Below the pieces are notes generated by a model that made no database searches, was not told the DNA's origin, and saw only the letters and a list, made by a program, of their open reading frames with translations. DNA of 64,000 bases from Paracyclopina nana (Eukaryota > Arthropoda > Copepoda > Cyclopoida > Cyclopettidae): positions 11,172,501 to 11,236,500 of the forward strand of contig JAGUCH010000002.1 of the NCBI GenBank assembly GCA_019096065.1, written 5' to 3'. This document shows, piece after piece, positions 1 to 10,424 of the stretch; within the stretch, counting starts at the first letter, position 1, and each line of letters opens with the position of its first letter. The position numbers were made by a program, and so were the translations under genes.

Positions 1-812
1 GGATGATCCTCTCTTTTTCTAACTTCTTTGGAATTTGGATTGGTTCCATGGAATATGAGGGGCATTAAATTACTTAAAATCCCTCAAATTTGATTCAAGG
101 GCTGTTAAGTATTTAATATCCCCCAAATTGCTTAGAAAGAACTGTGATATAAAAGAGCTGAGTCGGATCGGTAAACTGAATTATAACACGAGGAAACCGT
201 ATTACAGTATATAAAAAATTAAAATCATTTCAAGCGATCTAGTATCTTCAGATCGATGTTGTTATTGGCCTGAATCTTGGTCTGAATTTGGTAATTAGGA
301 AACCGTAAATCTTACCATATTTATCCTACCGGCGGGCTCATAAGATTTCAGACAGCTGATCGCTGCATTCCCAGCTGATAAAGCAAAATGCCAAATTTTC
401 TTGATTATTTTTCGCAAGGCAATATTTTTACAAGCTTAATTTGTGTCTAAGATTCATATAGGCAAATTATATCTACATCCTACTATATTTGGAGAGCTAC
501 CTCTCCTGAAATTCCATCTTTTCCTAAAATTCAAGGCTGGCATTGGGCTGGCTTATGGGCAAGCTAGAGTACTAATTAACATTCTAAATAAAAGTGACGT
601 TTTTATAATAGGAAGCTGGCTCTTTTTGACTTTTTAATTAAGTTCACATTTAGCAGTTCATTTGTTGAACGTGTCAACTTCGCGCGCGCACTGATGACGT
701 CAAGCCGTCTGAACGTCTGAACAGTGCCATCTAGTGCAGTCAGCTTGACTTCAGGTTCCTCGACTAGAACGCATCGTATTTGGAACTTCTGCGACATATT
801 GTCCCTGAAACT

Positions 813-1287
813 ACAGTCATGACCAGAGACTTAGATTACTAGAGAAGCGAAATTACGTGACATCATAGGGGGTGCGTGCCTCTTTTTTGGGACGCTCCAA
901 AAGAGAATGCAATGGCTTTTTGGAGCTGGCTGCCTGAGTTTGGGCTAGGGCTGACTTTTCATTCCAAATATTTCAGAAATGATCCATTTTTGATCAATGT
1001 CAAGTATAGTTTGAATGTAAGTTGACCAAGTGCCTCTAACTTTTATTTTCAACAGTTTTAAGGTTCTTATTGAAAGTTTCAATTTATTTAAGAATCATTT
1101 TTATGGTACAGCCATTTTATCGTTCCCGGCTGAGCGTTCCTGGAAATGGCCAAACACTCTCAGAAAAAGTCGATTTTTTAACATATATGATCAAACTTGC
1201 GAATCTGGTTACTCTGATATCATTTGACGGAAAATCTCGGCTCTAAGGAAACTAGGGCCGCTTCTAAGTCTCTGGTCATGACTAAAC
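813..1287. mobile_element. Inverted-repeat element A (MITE-like)
   Basis: The left end carries AGTCATGACCAGAGACTTAG and the right end carries its reverse complement at about 1265-1285. The interior is about 430 bp with no coding potential. This fits a small non-autonomous DNA transposon. I cannot define a target-site duplication with confidence, so the superfamily is open. Confidence 0.55.
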
Positions 1288-1482
1288 ACTAGACTTATAA
1301 AGATTGGCGGAACGTTTTTGCGATTCCGACTGGAGCTTTTTTGTCAACCCAACCTCAACAAAAAAACGCGGCAATTTCAAAAATTGTACAGTATCCTATT
1401 AGTTGAGCTACGACTGTCAACCACTTTGTTTTGGTTAAGAATTCTATAGTAGAGGATCGAAATAAAGTCTATCTCAACTATA

Positions 1483-1936
1483 CAGTCTGACCCAGAGACT
1501 TATATAGAAAGATAAGTGCTACTTCTTGCATTCTCACTACTCGCGAGCGCGCGCCAAGTGCTACAAGTGATTTTAAAAACATTTGGGTCAGCTGTTCTAA
1601 TAAAATTGTCAGCTGGCTGCTCTGATCCAGAAAGGAAAACGCCAACTGGCACCTTTGTGTCACAACTTTTAATTCCTAATAGTTGGAGAAATATTTATAA
1701 AAGACAAAAAATAGCCCTAGCAAAATTGAGCACCTTATAAAATAGGACTATTTTGGATAAATTGACTCATTTAGGAATTATTAGCAACCAAAAGTCTTCC
1801 CCGGCCCAAATTCAGGCAGCCGCGACCAAAATTCCATTGTAGTCTCTTTTCGGGCGTGCAGCAGATCTGCAAACGCACCCTCTTAAGCCGCGCCCAGTAG
1901 CACTTCTCTTGTTATATAAGTCTCTGGTCTGACCGT
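1483..1936. mobile_element. Inverted-repeat element B, related to element A
   Basis: The left terminus (about 1483-1525) contains CAGAGACTTATATA and the right terminus (about 1895-1936) contains the complementary TATATAAGTCTCTGGTCTGA. The core CAGAGACTTA is shared with the ends of element A, and the sequences just after both elements are also similar (CTAGACTTATAAAGA). Two members of one short inverted-repeat family therefore sit about 200 bp apart. Confidence 0.5.
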
Positions 1937-1959
1937 TCAAAATGGAAATGACTAAAAAC

Positions 1960-2450
1960 TAGACTTATAAAGAACTTATTAAGAGTTAGAATACCACTAA
2001 AGGGAAGAGAGAGTCTAGCGTCAACAAAAGCTTTCTGGAAATGTTATAAACCATTTGGAAGGTCTACACCAGGGGGTTCATTGTGCCAAAGGGTTTTGCC
2101 CTTGGCCCCCTAGGAGTGGAGATTTGGGCCCCCAAAGTTTTGTGAAATTATTATGTATTAAAACTTTGGACCTCCCTGGTGCGCATATTAAACAACATTT
2201 AGGAACCCATATTTTGTGCAATGTTAGACCCCCTCTGTTTGACCACTGTGCTCCAAGGGGCAAAACATAATTTTTTGGGGGTAACTTTGGAGCAATATTG
2301 AGGAACCTTCCCCCAGATGAATTTTTTTCATTTTTTGCACAGAGTCAGCCAAAGGGTTAGTACTTTCAAATAAGAGAATGAAAAAATGACCCTTTTTTGT
2401 TTGGAGCCAGATATTGTCCGTCAAAGTTTTGCTAATTTTAGCCAATATAA
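1960..2450. repeat. Dispersed repeat, partner copies near 54.6-56.5 kb
   Basis: About 1990-2290 matches 56.2-56.5 kb in inverted orientation; shared words include GCTTTCTGGAAATGTTAT and GCCAAAGGGTTTT. About 2300-2530 matches 54.63-54.84 kb in direct orientation (GCCAGATATTGTCCGT), and 2510-2720 matches 55.71-55.92 kb. The copies are diverged and have no intact coding frame, so this is an old transposon-derived family. Confidence 0.6.
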
Positions 2451-2750
2451 CTTTGTTTAACAGACTTCAGATTTATGACCTAAAAAAGAAATTCTATTAT
2501 AATTATGATAAGTTGTGAACAATTTTTATTATGGTCATTTTTTTGTTTTGGCAGCATCTGGGGGTACTTCTTTTATAAAAGTTTTATGATTTTTTGAAAA
2601 AATGGTGTTAGTTGCAAGAATTAAGTTTGTATGTTACATAATTCATTTTTTACCTCTAAAAATGTTTTATTATGATTATTGGCTGTGGCAAGCAACTTTT
2701 ATTTTTACTTAAATGAGTTCTAAGATACTTTTGTAAAAAACATACATCAG

Positions 2751-3331
2751 AGTTGTTTCAGAGAATTCTACGCACTTTGAAGTCAAAAGTTTGTGTTACG
2801 GATTTGAGAAATGTGGTACAAAATGGATATTGTTGGAAAGCTTGAATCTTTTGCCGTCTGTTTTGTGGCAATAAAAATCACAAAATAAAAGTAAAAAAGA
2901 TAAAAAAAAGCAATTTTTCCTTTTTAGATCAAAAAGGCAATTTTCACCTACTGAATGCAGCTAAAATCAAATATTTTCATGATAAAATCAAAATCACAGA
3001 TGAACCATTTGTTGAACCATTTGTTATTTTAATGCTGAGAAGAACAATGCGTTGTCGCAAAAAAGACAAAAAGCCAACACTCGCAATTTTACAACATTTT
3101 GAAATGTGTGCATTGCCATCAAAAATAAGAAAAAATGGGTGCAATTTTTGAGTGGTTTTTTTTTAATTTTAGGCTTTTAATCCAAATCCTAATTAATTTT
3201 TATCAAGTGATATTAATAAAAAAGATGACCAGAGTTTCAAGGTTTCCAACGATATCCATTATGTCCAGCATTTCTCAAAGCCTTAACACAAACTTTAGAT
3301 TTCAAAGTGCGTAGAATTCTCTGAAACAGAC
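2751..3331. repeat. Long imperfect inverted repeat (foldback)
   Basis: Arms of about 100 bases at 2751-2857 and 3228-3331 are reverse complements of each other; both contain CAGAGAATTCTACGCACTTT in the appropriate orientation. The spacer is about 370 bp and AT-rich. The structure would fold into a long hairpin and is probably the core of a foldback transposon or the palindromic end of a larger element. Confidence 0.65.
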
Positions 3332-4009
3332 TGTATTTGTTAAATGAACTTAAATATAATGAGCTGAAAATGAAATATCAACGACTTTTATTTTTGTCAT
3401 GATAGTGTTGGATCATTTTTGGGGGTACTTTTACAGAAAATTAGTTTTTTTTTCAAATAACTGCCCCTAAAATTCAGAACACATAAGTATGACAATAACA
3501 AAAGTGGCTCCTCTTACCTCATATTTATTATAAAATTTCATTTTCAGTTTGTGCATCTACAGTTTATCACTCAGAAAATAAGGTTTTACCCCCAGGTGCT
3601 GCCATTTTAATTTTGTAAAATATAAGCTATTTCAACGGTATAATAAAGTATTATGTGGCGTATATCTGGAGATGTTAGCGGAAACGCTAGACTCAAATTC
3701 AATACATACATCTAACCCTAGCTAGTATACAATATCAAAAACCGATTCGATTGCTCCCAGCTAATATCCTTCATGAATGACAAATCCTATTAATCATAGA
3801 ATTAGATTGAGCACCTGAGATCATGAGAAAGCAGATGAGTAGTTACGTATGATTTATTATATTGTTATAAGCCATTGTCGGAATGGAATTCAGCATCAGC
3901 TTGGTGGCATCTTTTGAGGAGTCCGCTCCGTGACTGAGAAAGTACTGAGTGATCAAACATAAAACCGAGAAGTAACTTTTCATTAGCAAGTATTTTTAGT
4001 AGACTTTTG

Positions 4010-4135
4010 TCCTTAGACTTTGCCCTTAGGGACTTTTGCCTTGATGGACTTTAGCTCTTGAGATTTTTTGCCTTGGAGGGCTTTTGCTCTTTTGGGCTTT
4101 TGCCCTTGGGGACTTAGCCCTTGAGGACTATTGTA
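4010..4135 (+). repeat. Degenerate short tandem repeat (GACTTTTGCCCTTGG-like)
   Basis: About six diverged copies of a unit resembling GACTTTTGCCCTTGG follow one another with spacing of roughly 17-25 bases. The unit is too degenerate to define exactly. No function is visible. Confidence 0.5.
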
Positions 4136-4149
4136 AAAAAGTATTACAA

Positions 4150-4400
4150 AAGTGTGTCCAAAAAAGAGATGAGAAAAGTGGTGAGGTAATGTCCAAAAGT
4201 TGACTGAAAAGTAGTTGGTAAAGTGGTTGGAGGTACAAAATGATCTGTAATGTAGTCAGATGAAATGGTCAGAAAAATGGTAGTAATAGTTGGGATCAGA
4301 AAAGTGGTCAGAGAAAATGGACTGAAAAGTGTCAAGAGAAAGTGGTGAAGAAGAGGCCACAAAAGTGGTCAGAAAAAGTTGCCTGAAAATGGTCTTCCAA
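4150..4400 (+). repeat. Degenerate purine-rich repeat (AAAAGTGGTCAGA-like)
   Basis: Words such as AAAAGTGGTCAGAAAAA recur roughly every 20-25 bases with many substitutions. The strand is strongly purine-rich. It is probably degenerate satellite or microsatellite-derived DNA, and the open frames crossing it are repeat-driven. Confidence 0.5.
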
Positions 4401-4946
4401 AGACGGTTTGGCGGGGTACTTTTTTTGTACCTAATAGCCGAAAAAGTGAGCCCGTGGACAGGACCTAGAAGTCATTGGAATCTACATATACGACAAAAAT
4501 ATTTTTCATTCGTGTTGTGCCACCAAAATATTACTTTTCGTCAAATGAGCTCGTGCGCTCCCAACATCAAAACAAAGCATAGAGTTTCGAAGAGTTGGCC
4601 TCACCACCTCAGCCTGGCACATTCTCGTGAAACGCTAATGTTATTTAAGAAAGAAAGCCATGTCGTACATGATGACGGCATAGGAGGTTGCGCTGCCATT
4701 TTTTTTTTAATGAAGAGCAAGCGCGAGCGAAGAAGCAAGTGCGCACGCACTTTTTCTCTTCTACACTACTCTCGCTCGACGAAGCGAAGCCGCCTAGAAT
4801 TTCAGGCCGTTCAGGCAGCCACGGCCAAGGCCGCGAAGAGGCAGCTGCCAGCTTGAAGCTACAGAGAGGCCTACGACGACATTAGCCGAGGTGACCAGAC
4901 AGCGAGCTAGTCAAGAGAGCTTTCAGACGAAAATCAACCGTACTTA

Positions 4947-4967
4947 ATGGACACCATGGACCAGTAG
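4947..4967 (+). promoter_or_regulatory. Six-codon upstream ORF in leader of SEFIR receptor
   Basis: ATG at 4947 is followed in frame by a second ATG and a TAG at 4965-4967, 12 bases before the main start at 4980. If this lies in the mature leader it could lower or condition translation of the receptor. The transcript start has not been mapped, so the leader assignment is inferred. Confidence 0.35.
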
Positions 4968-4979
4968 AACCTCAGCAGC

Positions 4980-7070
4980 ATGACCTCCGCCAACTACCTG
5001 TTCCTCGTGTTTGGCCTCGTGGCCCTCCTCGGCGTGAACGGCGAAGCCATGAAGGACTCGATGATGGCCGTCGAGCGAGGCAGCAAGAACTGCGAAGCCA
5101 TCCTCTCCAATTGGGTCACCGGCCTGCAGCCGAGGCTGAGCGAGGAGGACGCGTCCCTTTCCGTCCACTGGATGGGGCTTGGGGACGTCCTCGAGAAGAA
5201 TGGCTGCGACCTCGAGATCCACCTCGAGCTGTGGCGGGTGGTCAACACCGGCGGGGATCGGGATGCCGACTTCGGCACGCAGAGCTACTTCACGTCGTAC
5301 GAGAGGTGCAACAAGTTGGAGCCGGAGCACTTTGTCTACCACTCGTCCAGGGCCTACAGCTCCAACGAGCCCGTGGCCAACTTCGTGCACGTCGTCGAGG
5401 ACGAGTACATGTTCAGGCTGTGCCCCTGCGGCCGGAGGAGGCACCAAAGGAGGAAGTGCGACTGCGACAGCAACTTCGCCAAGGCCCAGTGCAGCAGGGT
5501 CTTGACCGTCAACAGGACGTCAGACTCCATCATGCCCTGGTGCTTGCCGGCCTCCATGGAGGACGGCAGCGAGGCAGCCTCGGACAAACTGATCGAGGAG
5601 GTGACGCTCAAGTCGTTGCTGATGAATTGCACGCACGTCCTCGTGGCTGGAACCATGGCCTCGTGCACCCCCATTCAGTCTTACGACAAGGTGCTGCTCA
5701 CGTTCCACAAGCTGGAGAACTCGAGCAGCGACAGGTGCATGCCGTCGAAGGACATTGGCATCACGCATCCCATTCGCGTGGAGTCAAGGCTCTTCTCGCA
5801 GAGCCCAATCCATGCCAACTACTCCAGCAGCGTGGGCGACTTCACGGCCATCGTTGGCCTCCAGCCAGACTCGAGCTACTGCGTGCAGCTCGAGCATGTC
5901 GACCATCCGTATTGCGTGAGCGAGTACATAGTTGGGCGGCCGCACAACAAAATGCCCCAAGTCTGCTCTGCCCACATGGGCAAGCCAATATCCACCACAA
6001 CCTGCTCCATCTTGCCGACCAACATTGTTACAAACTTCTCCATCACCCATGACCCCGTTTTTGTGGCCGTCGCCCTCATCCTTGCCGCGCTCGTTTCCAT
6101 CATTTTGCTCTGCTTGCTTTGCAAGTGTTGCTGCCGGCGGTCGTCGAAGCTGAAAAAGTCGGCCGATTCCAGATTCGATTCCGAGAGAGCTCCCATGATT
6201 GCGAGAAATACTCTGACCCAACATCGTTTGTCCGGCCAAGGCTTGGGCAAACGTGTCTTTCTGCTCCACTTCTTGCGCGATGATGAAGAGGACATCCGCT
6301 GCCAGCTCCTGCGTGAGTGGATCCAGTCGTTCGCCGAGGTCGTGGACGATATCGATGATGAGGAGAAGGACGAGTGCGTCAACGAAGATCCAGAAGGCTG
6401 GGTCCTCAGCAGACTAACGACACCCGACGTGAGAGTTGTGGTGGTCGCATCTCGGAGCGTGGCCCAGTTGCTCTCTGAATCCACGACGCCCAACTCAACC
6501 TCGTGCACCACCTCATCGACAGGCATGACCTCGCGGTCTCCGTCTGTCACGTCGTCCCGGCGAACCCTCTGTGACGCGTCCGCTAACATTGGCTCCGAAG
6601 AGGCTGCCGGCCTGTTGCCCGAGGACGGCAGCAGCGATCCTCGCAGAGAGCTTCGGCATTTCGCCCTCAAGCATATCCTCAGCCATTTGGCCGGTAACTA
6701 CCGCCAGCTCGTGGTTGCGTCTTTTGGGAAGTCGGACAACCACGGAGAAACTGTCGCAAAGCTGTTGACGCCGAACAAAGGGCCCCTGCTGCTGCCGCAC
6801 CACTTGTCAGATCTCCAGGACTGGGTGTCGCACGTCTCTCCTTCGTCGCAGCTATCTTCACATAAAACCTGCTGCAGCCTCAGCAAATCTCATGATGAGC
6901 TTCCCTCCCTGACCATCCTGCCGTCTCAGCCCCACCTCAAAACGACGGAAAGTGTTTACGAGCAAATGTCCGGGGCTCTTAGTGCTGAACAGAGCAAGCT
7001 TGCTGAGCAGAGGCTACGCGAAGCTCTTGGCACCTTAAATCGTGATGTGCTTCAAGGAGGACTCGTTTGA
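4980..7070 (+). CDS. Single-pass receptor with SEFIR-like (IL-17 receptor type) cytoplasmic region
   Basis: 696 aa in one uninterrupted exon. Residues 1-22 are a signal peptide. Residues 23-357 form a cysteine-rich extracellular part with several Asn-X-Ser/Thr sites and motifs including CPCGRRRHQRRKCDC near 148-162. A transmembrane helix spans about 358-380 and is followed by a CKCCCRR juxtamembrane cluster. About 424-615 resembles a SEFIR domain: KRVFLLHFLRDDEED as first strand, GWVLSRL then VRVVVVASRSV in the middle, YRQLVVASFG later, with a serine-rich insertion near 498-550. SEFIR domains signal from IL-17 receptors by pairing with adaptor SEFIR proteins. The assignment rests on pattern and architecture, not a search. 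The lack of introns is unusual beside neighbours with short introns, and retrogene origin is possible. It could instead be a lineage-specific receptor with only a SEFIR/TIR-like fold. Confidence 0.62.
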   Translation: MTSANYLFLVFGLVALLGVNGEAMKDSMMAVERGSKNCEAILSNWVTGLQPRLSEEDASLSVHWMGLGDVLEKNGCDLEIHLELWRVVNTGGDRDADFGTQSYFTSYERCNKLEPEHFVYHSSRAYSSNEPVANFVHVVEDEYMFRLCPCGRRRHQRRKCDCDSNFAKAQCSRVLTVNRTSDSIMPWCLPASMEDGSEAASDKLIEEVTLKSLLMNCTHVLVAGTMASCTPIQSYDKVLLTFHKLENSSSDRCMPSKDIGITHPIRVESRLFSQSPIHANYSSSVGDFTAIVGLQPDSSYCVQLEHVDHPYCVSEYIVGRPHNKMPQVCSAHMGKPISTTTCSILPTNIVTNFSITHDPVFVAVALILAALVSIILLCLLCKCCCRRSSKLKKSADSRFDSERAPMIARNTLTQHRLSGQGLGKRVFLLHFLRDDEEDIRCQLLREWIQSFAEVVDDIDDEEKDECVNEDPEGWVLSRLTTPDVRVVVVASRSVAQLLSESTTPNSTSCTTSSTGMTSRSPSVTSSRRTLCDASANIGSEEAAGLLPEDGSSDPRRELRHFALKHILSHLAGNYRQLVVASFGKSDNHGETVAKLLTPNKGPLLLPHHLSDLQDWVSHVSPSSQLSSHKTCCSLSKSHDELPSLTILPSQPHLKTTESVYEQMSGALSAEQSKLAEQRLREALGTLNRDVLQGGLV

Positions 7071-8521
7071 GCAACTTAAAAAAATGTCCATATCTGCTAG
7101 TCGAGGCCGCCTATAGCTGCCAAAGCTACGTTTTATCAAACTCACTTGATCTGTTGATCTCAAAAATTGAAAATGTGAGAGGAGTGTGATCGTTGCTTTT
7201 CTCCAAGTCAGCATCAGCCGAGAAAAATGTGCCGTCGCCATCTTTTTCAAGTGAGAGCGATATATTGTGAGACGAGTGGTGAGTTTGTGTGATCATATGT
7301 TTCAAATTGTGAAACAATCAACTAATGTCGATGGCGCATCCCTCTCATCTTCCTAATAGAGCAATTATAGTAAAAGCCGAAAACTATGATGGCACTAAAC
7401 CTATAAAAATCAAAAGATAGTATATTTCTTGGGTTTTTTCATCTCGCAAGTCAACAAAGGTCGATGACATACGTTAAGGAATGCCGGACTTTCGCAAACA
7501 TGTACTTTAATAATTATTCTGCTACTTCACACATATCAACTACTATATCACCGCGTTTTAACAGAGATGACTTTCTACAAATGGCTAAAAGAGTGATAAA
7601 AAATACCTCAGTCATTTTCCTCCCTCAAAAGCCATCCGTTATTATTGATGAAATAATGCTATTCAAAATCCCCCCTACTTTAGTTACGCACAGCACTAGT
7701 ACATATAGGAAATCAAAAGCCTCTTCTACTACGGATGAAATGATGAATAATTTATGTTATATTCGATAAATTGTTTCAATGTCCGAGTGAAAAATACATA
7801 CACAATAATATATTGACTGTGTGCGCCTCAATCGAACGTTGCTCCAGGCGAAAAGGCATTTTAAGAAAAAATAGAGCTGCTGCAGCAGCTGTGGAAAGCT
7901 TTTGCGTTGGCACGGCTTGAATTTTGGCTCCCATATCTTTTAAAAATGGCAGTACTTTGTTTTTCCAGAGCGTGAGCAAGGCGAGAGAAAGCAATGATTA
8001 CTTAGAGCGAATATTACCATTTCAGGGAGCCCTCTTGCTCCTCAGTTTCTCATAGAGTGAGAGTTAAAATGCTCTCAGCTAGGCCGATATCATCTCTGTC
8101 GACGGAGCAGCTTTTGATTCATTCTAATCGAGTACAGATCGCTATTGATAATCAGTAACCAAGGAGATGGCCAATGCTTCATAAACGCCTACCCTAACAC
8201 AAGATATTTCACCAATTTACGTAATGACAGAAGTAAATTGTTAAAGGGCGCTTCCTCAGCACGGAAAGAAAGAAAGCTTTTAACTGTTGTAAAAACTCTT
8301 ATAGTTAGGAGGCAATTTACGAGATGCCCAAGATGATATCTATGATTAACACTTCCCGTGACCTTATATCTGTCTTAACACATTTTTTTAAAGTTTTGGA
8401 TTTTTATATGATGGAAAGCAATTTTCGCATGTATAATTCAGTTTACCAATTCGTCTCAGTTCATATTACTATACATATATAAAAGCTCTGACATTTAACT
8501 TTATCAAGTGACACGCATTAT

Positions 8522-9360
8522 AAAGTATTTTACGCACTGTAAACCGAATTTCCTCGTGAGTAATTCACTTTGCCGGTTGACTCAGCTTTTTTGCACTCCC
8601 GATGCGCTATGAAGTAAATGACAACCCTAGGGTTACTTTTTACTTAGTAAATGGTAAATGCGAACCCTAGGGTTACTTTTTACTTAGTAAATGGTAAATG
8701 CGAACCCTAGGGTTACTTTTTACTTAGTAAATGGTAAATGCGAACCCTAGGGTTACTTTTTACTTAGTAAATGGTAAATGTGAACCCTAGGGTTACTTTT
8801 TACTTAGTAAATGGTAAATGCGAACCCTAGGGTTACTTTTTACTTAGTAAATGGTAAATGAGAACCCTAGGGTTACTTTTTACCAACTTGGTCAAGTACT
8901 TGTCATAAGCAGGGATACCTGACGTTTCCGAGGCCGCTGTAGTTTTCTTGGCCTCTTCAATCCATTTTTCCAATGATTTTTCACTTTTTCACTACTGCTG
9001 CCGCTGCTTACTGTTAGGTGTTAGGCAGTCGCTCAGCTACTTTGTTATGGTTTGTAGTTCTTGATCAGGCTAAAGAGGGGAGCAATGTTTCTAGATAGCA
9101 GAGCCATCTCTGGATTATTTCAGAAAACACGCTAAATTGATAATTAATTTATTTCCTAATATATTGCGTTTTTGGAAAAAAGTTACTTTTAAGTCATGCT
9201 TGGATTCCACATTTCTATAGCTATGCAAAGTTTCAGATCTCTGAGCAATTCCCACCAAGGAATCGGCATGCCTTAAGTTCACGGCCCCTTATGAAATTGC
9301 GCTTGATTTCGGCAAGTTCATTACTCACTTGGAAATTCGGTTTAAGTGCATAAAATTTGT
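8522..9360. mobile_element. Non-autonomous element with ~52-bp terminal inverted repeats
   Basis: 8522-8576 and 9310-9360 are imperfect reverse complements; shared words include AAACCGAATTTCC and GAGTAAT in the left arm orientation. The element lies within the split repeat copy 1 and carries the 40-bp tandem array. It has no coding frame. The neighbouring palindrome 9360-9537 may be part of the same insertion, because GTAAAATACTATTATAA just beyond it again inverts the sequence around 8517-8533. Confidence 0.6.
8623..8883. repeat. 40-bp tandem array, about 6.5 copies, with AACCCTAGGGTT palindrome
   Basis: The palindrome AACCCTAGGGTT begins at 8623, 8663, 8703, 8743, 8783, 8823 and 8863, an exact 40-bp period. 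The rest of the unit is ACTTTTTACTTAGTAAATGG followed by TAAATGCG. Copies differ only at one base before the palindrome, so the array is young or homogenised. The palindrome is two telomere-like CCCTAA/TTAGGG words sharing their centre. An unrelated minisatellite that resembles telomere DNA by chance is also possible. Confidence 0.9.
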
Positions 9361-9537
9361 ACCTGCTGCTTTTTGGGACTTCGAAGGTGCGGTAAAAATT
9401 GCGCTGGTATGGTAAACATAAAACCTCGACTCACTTTTGACCTCGCTACGCTCGGTTAAAAGATTCGTCTTGGTTTTATGTTTACCATACTCGCGCAATT
9501 TTTACCGCACCTTCTCAGTCCCGAAAAGCAGCAGGTA
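9360..9537. repeat. Perfectable hairpin, ~66-bp arms
   Basis: 9360-9424 and 9471-9537 are reverse complements with few mismatches; each arm contains GGTAAAAATTGCG or its complement and TATGGTAAACATAAAACC. The loop is about 46 bases. This is a foldback sequence next to the inverted-repeat element and may be its continuation. Confidence 0.75.
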
Positions 9538-9631
9538 AAATACTATTATAAGGTGTGTTGCTCCTCTGTTTGACCAGAGACCATGATATTGTCCAAGAAG
9601 TAAATCCCATGTTAGAAAAAAGGAGAAAAAA

Positions 9632-9706
9632 TGCCGAGTATGGGGATCGAACCCTGATCATCTAGATTAGGAGTCCAACGCTCTACTGACTGAGCTACCA
9701 ATACAG
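9632..9706 (-). repeat. tRNA-like (SINE-type) segment, degenerate
   Basis: On the minus strand an A-box-like TAGCTCAGTCAG is followed by a B-box GGTTCGATCCC, with an anticodon-loop-like CTCCTAA between them. The acceptor and T-stem do not pair well, so this is not a convincing functional tRNA. It sits inside repeat copy 1, which fits a tRNA-derived repeat. Confidence 0.55.
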
Positions 9707-10424
9707 ACAGAATAATTAATGTCAGAATTCCTTCTTATTCTTATTCTCAGCTGAGCTAAGCTTAGTAGAACAGTAGAGCCTTTTCAGAGGTACCAGACAA
9801 AACTTAATCTAACACATCTTTTAGCCCCCAAAAATGCCAAATTCTAAATGCACAATTTTTTAATTGATTGATTAACGCTTTCAACTACTCTTGCACTACT
9901 GAAGGCCGCTCAACCCTAGCCTGCAAATAATGGATCAGTTGCAAAGTCAAGATCGCATGGTATAGTAACTTCATTAACATTTGAAAATTACTTTCCATCA
10001 GATAAAACCGTATATATATGTAAACAAATTATAAAACAGGCTTACAAAACATCTGAGCTCATTTTGCAAAGTAAAAATCTCGTGGCATTACTTGGCTCTC
10101 GCAAGCTCGAGCCCGCAAAAATGCCACTCGATTTCTACTTTACAAAATTTGCTCAGCTATTTTATTAGCTTGTTTTATTAATTGTTTACATATATAAATA
10201 GATATTTTTCGGCCTGGATGGGGACATCCCAAACCATTCTTTGCTAGTTTCTAATTTGTTGGCTTGCTGGGGCATAAGGAACTAAAGTGAGCCCCACACT
10301 TAACATATTTTTAGTCAATTTTATACAGCAATACTCATATTGCAAATGCTTGTGTCTTGAAAAAAGGATGAAAAAGGGGCTTGCCATTCTTGTCAGTAAA
10401 AAAAACTGTTGCATGGGCACCATA

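Larger units (their letters stand above)
1..4979. other. Gene-poor, repeat-rich upstream region
   Basis: I see no convincing gene here. Open frames are short, AT-biased and lack recognisable domains. The stretch holds two related inverted-repeat elements, a segment repeated in inverted and direct form near 54.6-56.5 kb, a long foldback centred near 3.04 kb and two blocks of degenerate tandem DNA, all listed separately. The last ~120 bases are richer in G+C and are probably the 5' leader of the receptor gene that starts at 4980. Confidence 0.6.
8402..10208. repeat. Dispersed repeat copy 1, interrupted by an insertion
   Basis: 8402-8535 and 9543-10208 match the two halves of one contiguous repeat at 11281-12062. 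The first half contains ATGATGGAAAGCAATTTTCG and the second contains a tRNA-like segment and GAGCTCATTTTGCAAAGTAA. In this copy about 1 kb of other sequence (8522-9540) separates the halves, so a later insertion split an older repeat. Confidence 0.7.

Noticed and set aside
5111..6052. 313-codon frame overlapping the SEFIR receptor
   Set aside because: It is a shadow of the GC-rich receptor coding sequence in another frame, with low-complexity Arg/Ala-rich content.
8623..8883. Interstitial telomere
   Set aside because: Only one fused telomere-like word occurs per 40-bp unit; there is no run of TTAGG or TTAGGG repeats.
8623..8883. CRISPR array
   Set aside because: The whole 40-bp unit is repeated with no variable spacers, in a eukaryotic sequence.
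9632..9706. A functional tRNA-Arg gene on the minus strand
   Set aside because: A and B boxes are present, but acceptor and T-stem pairing is poor and the segment is repeated inside a dispersed repeat.
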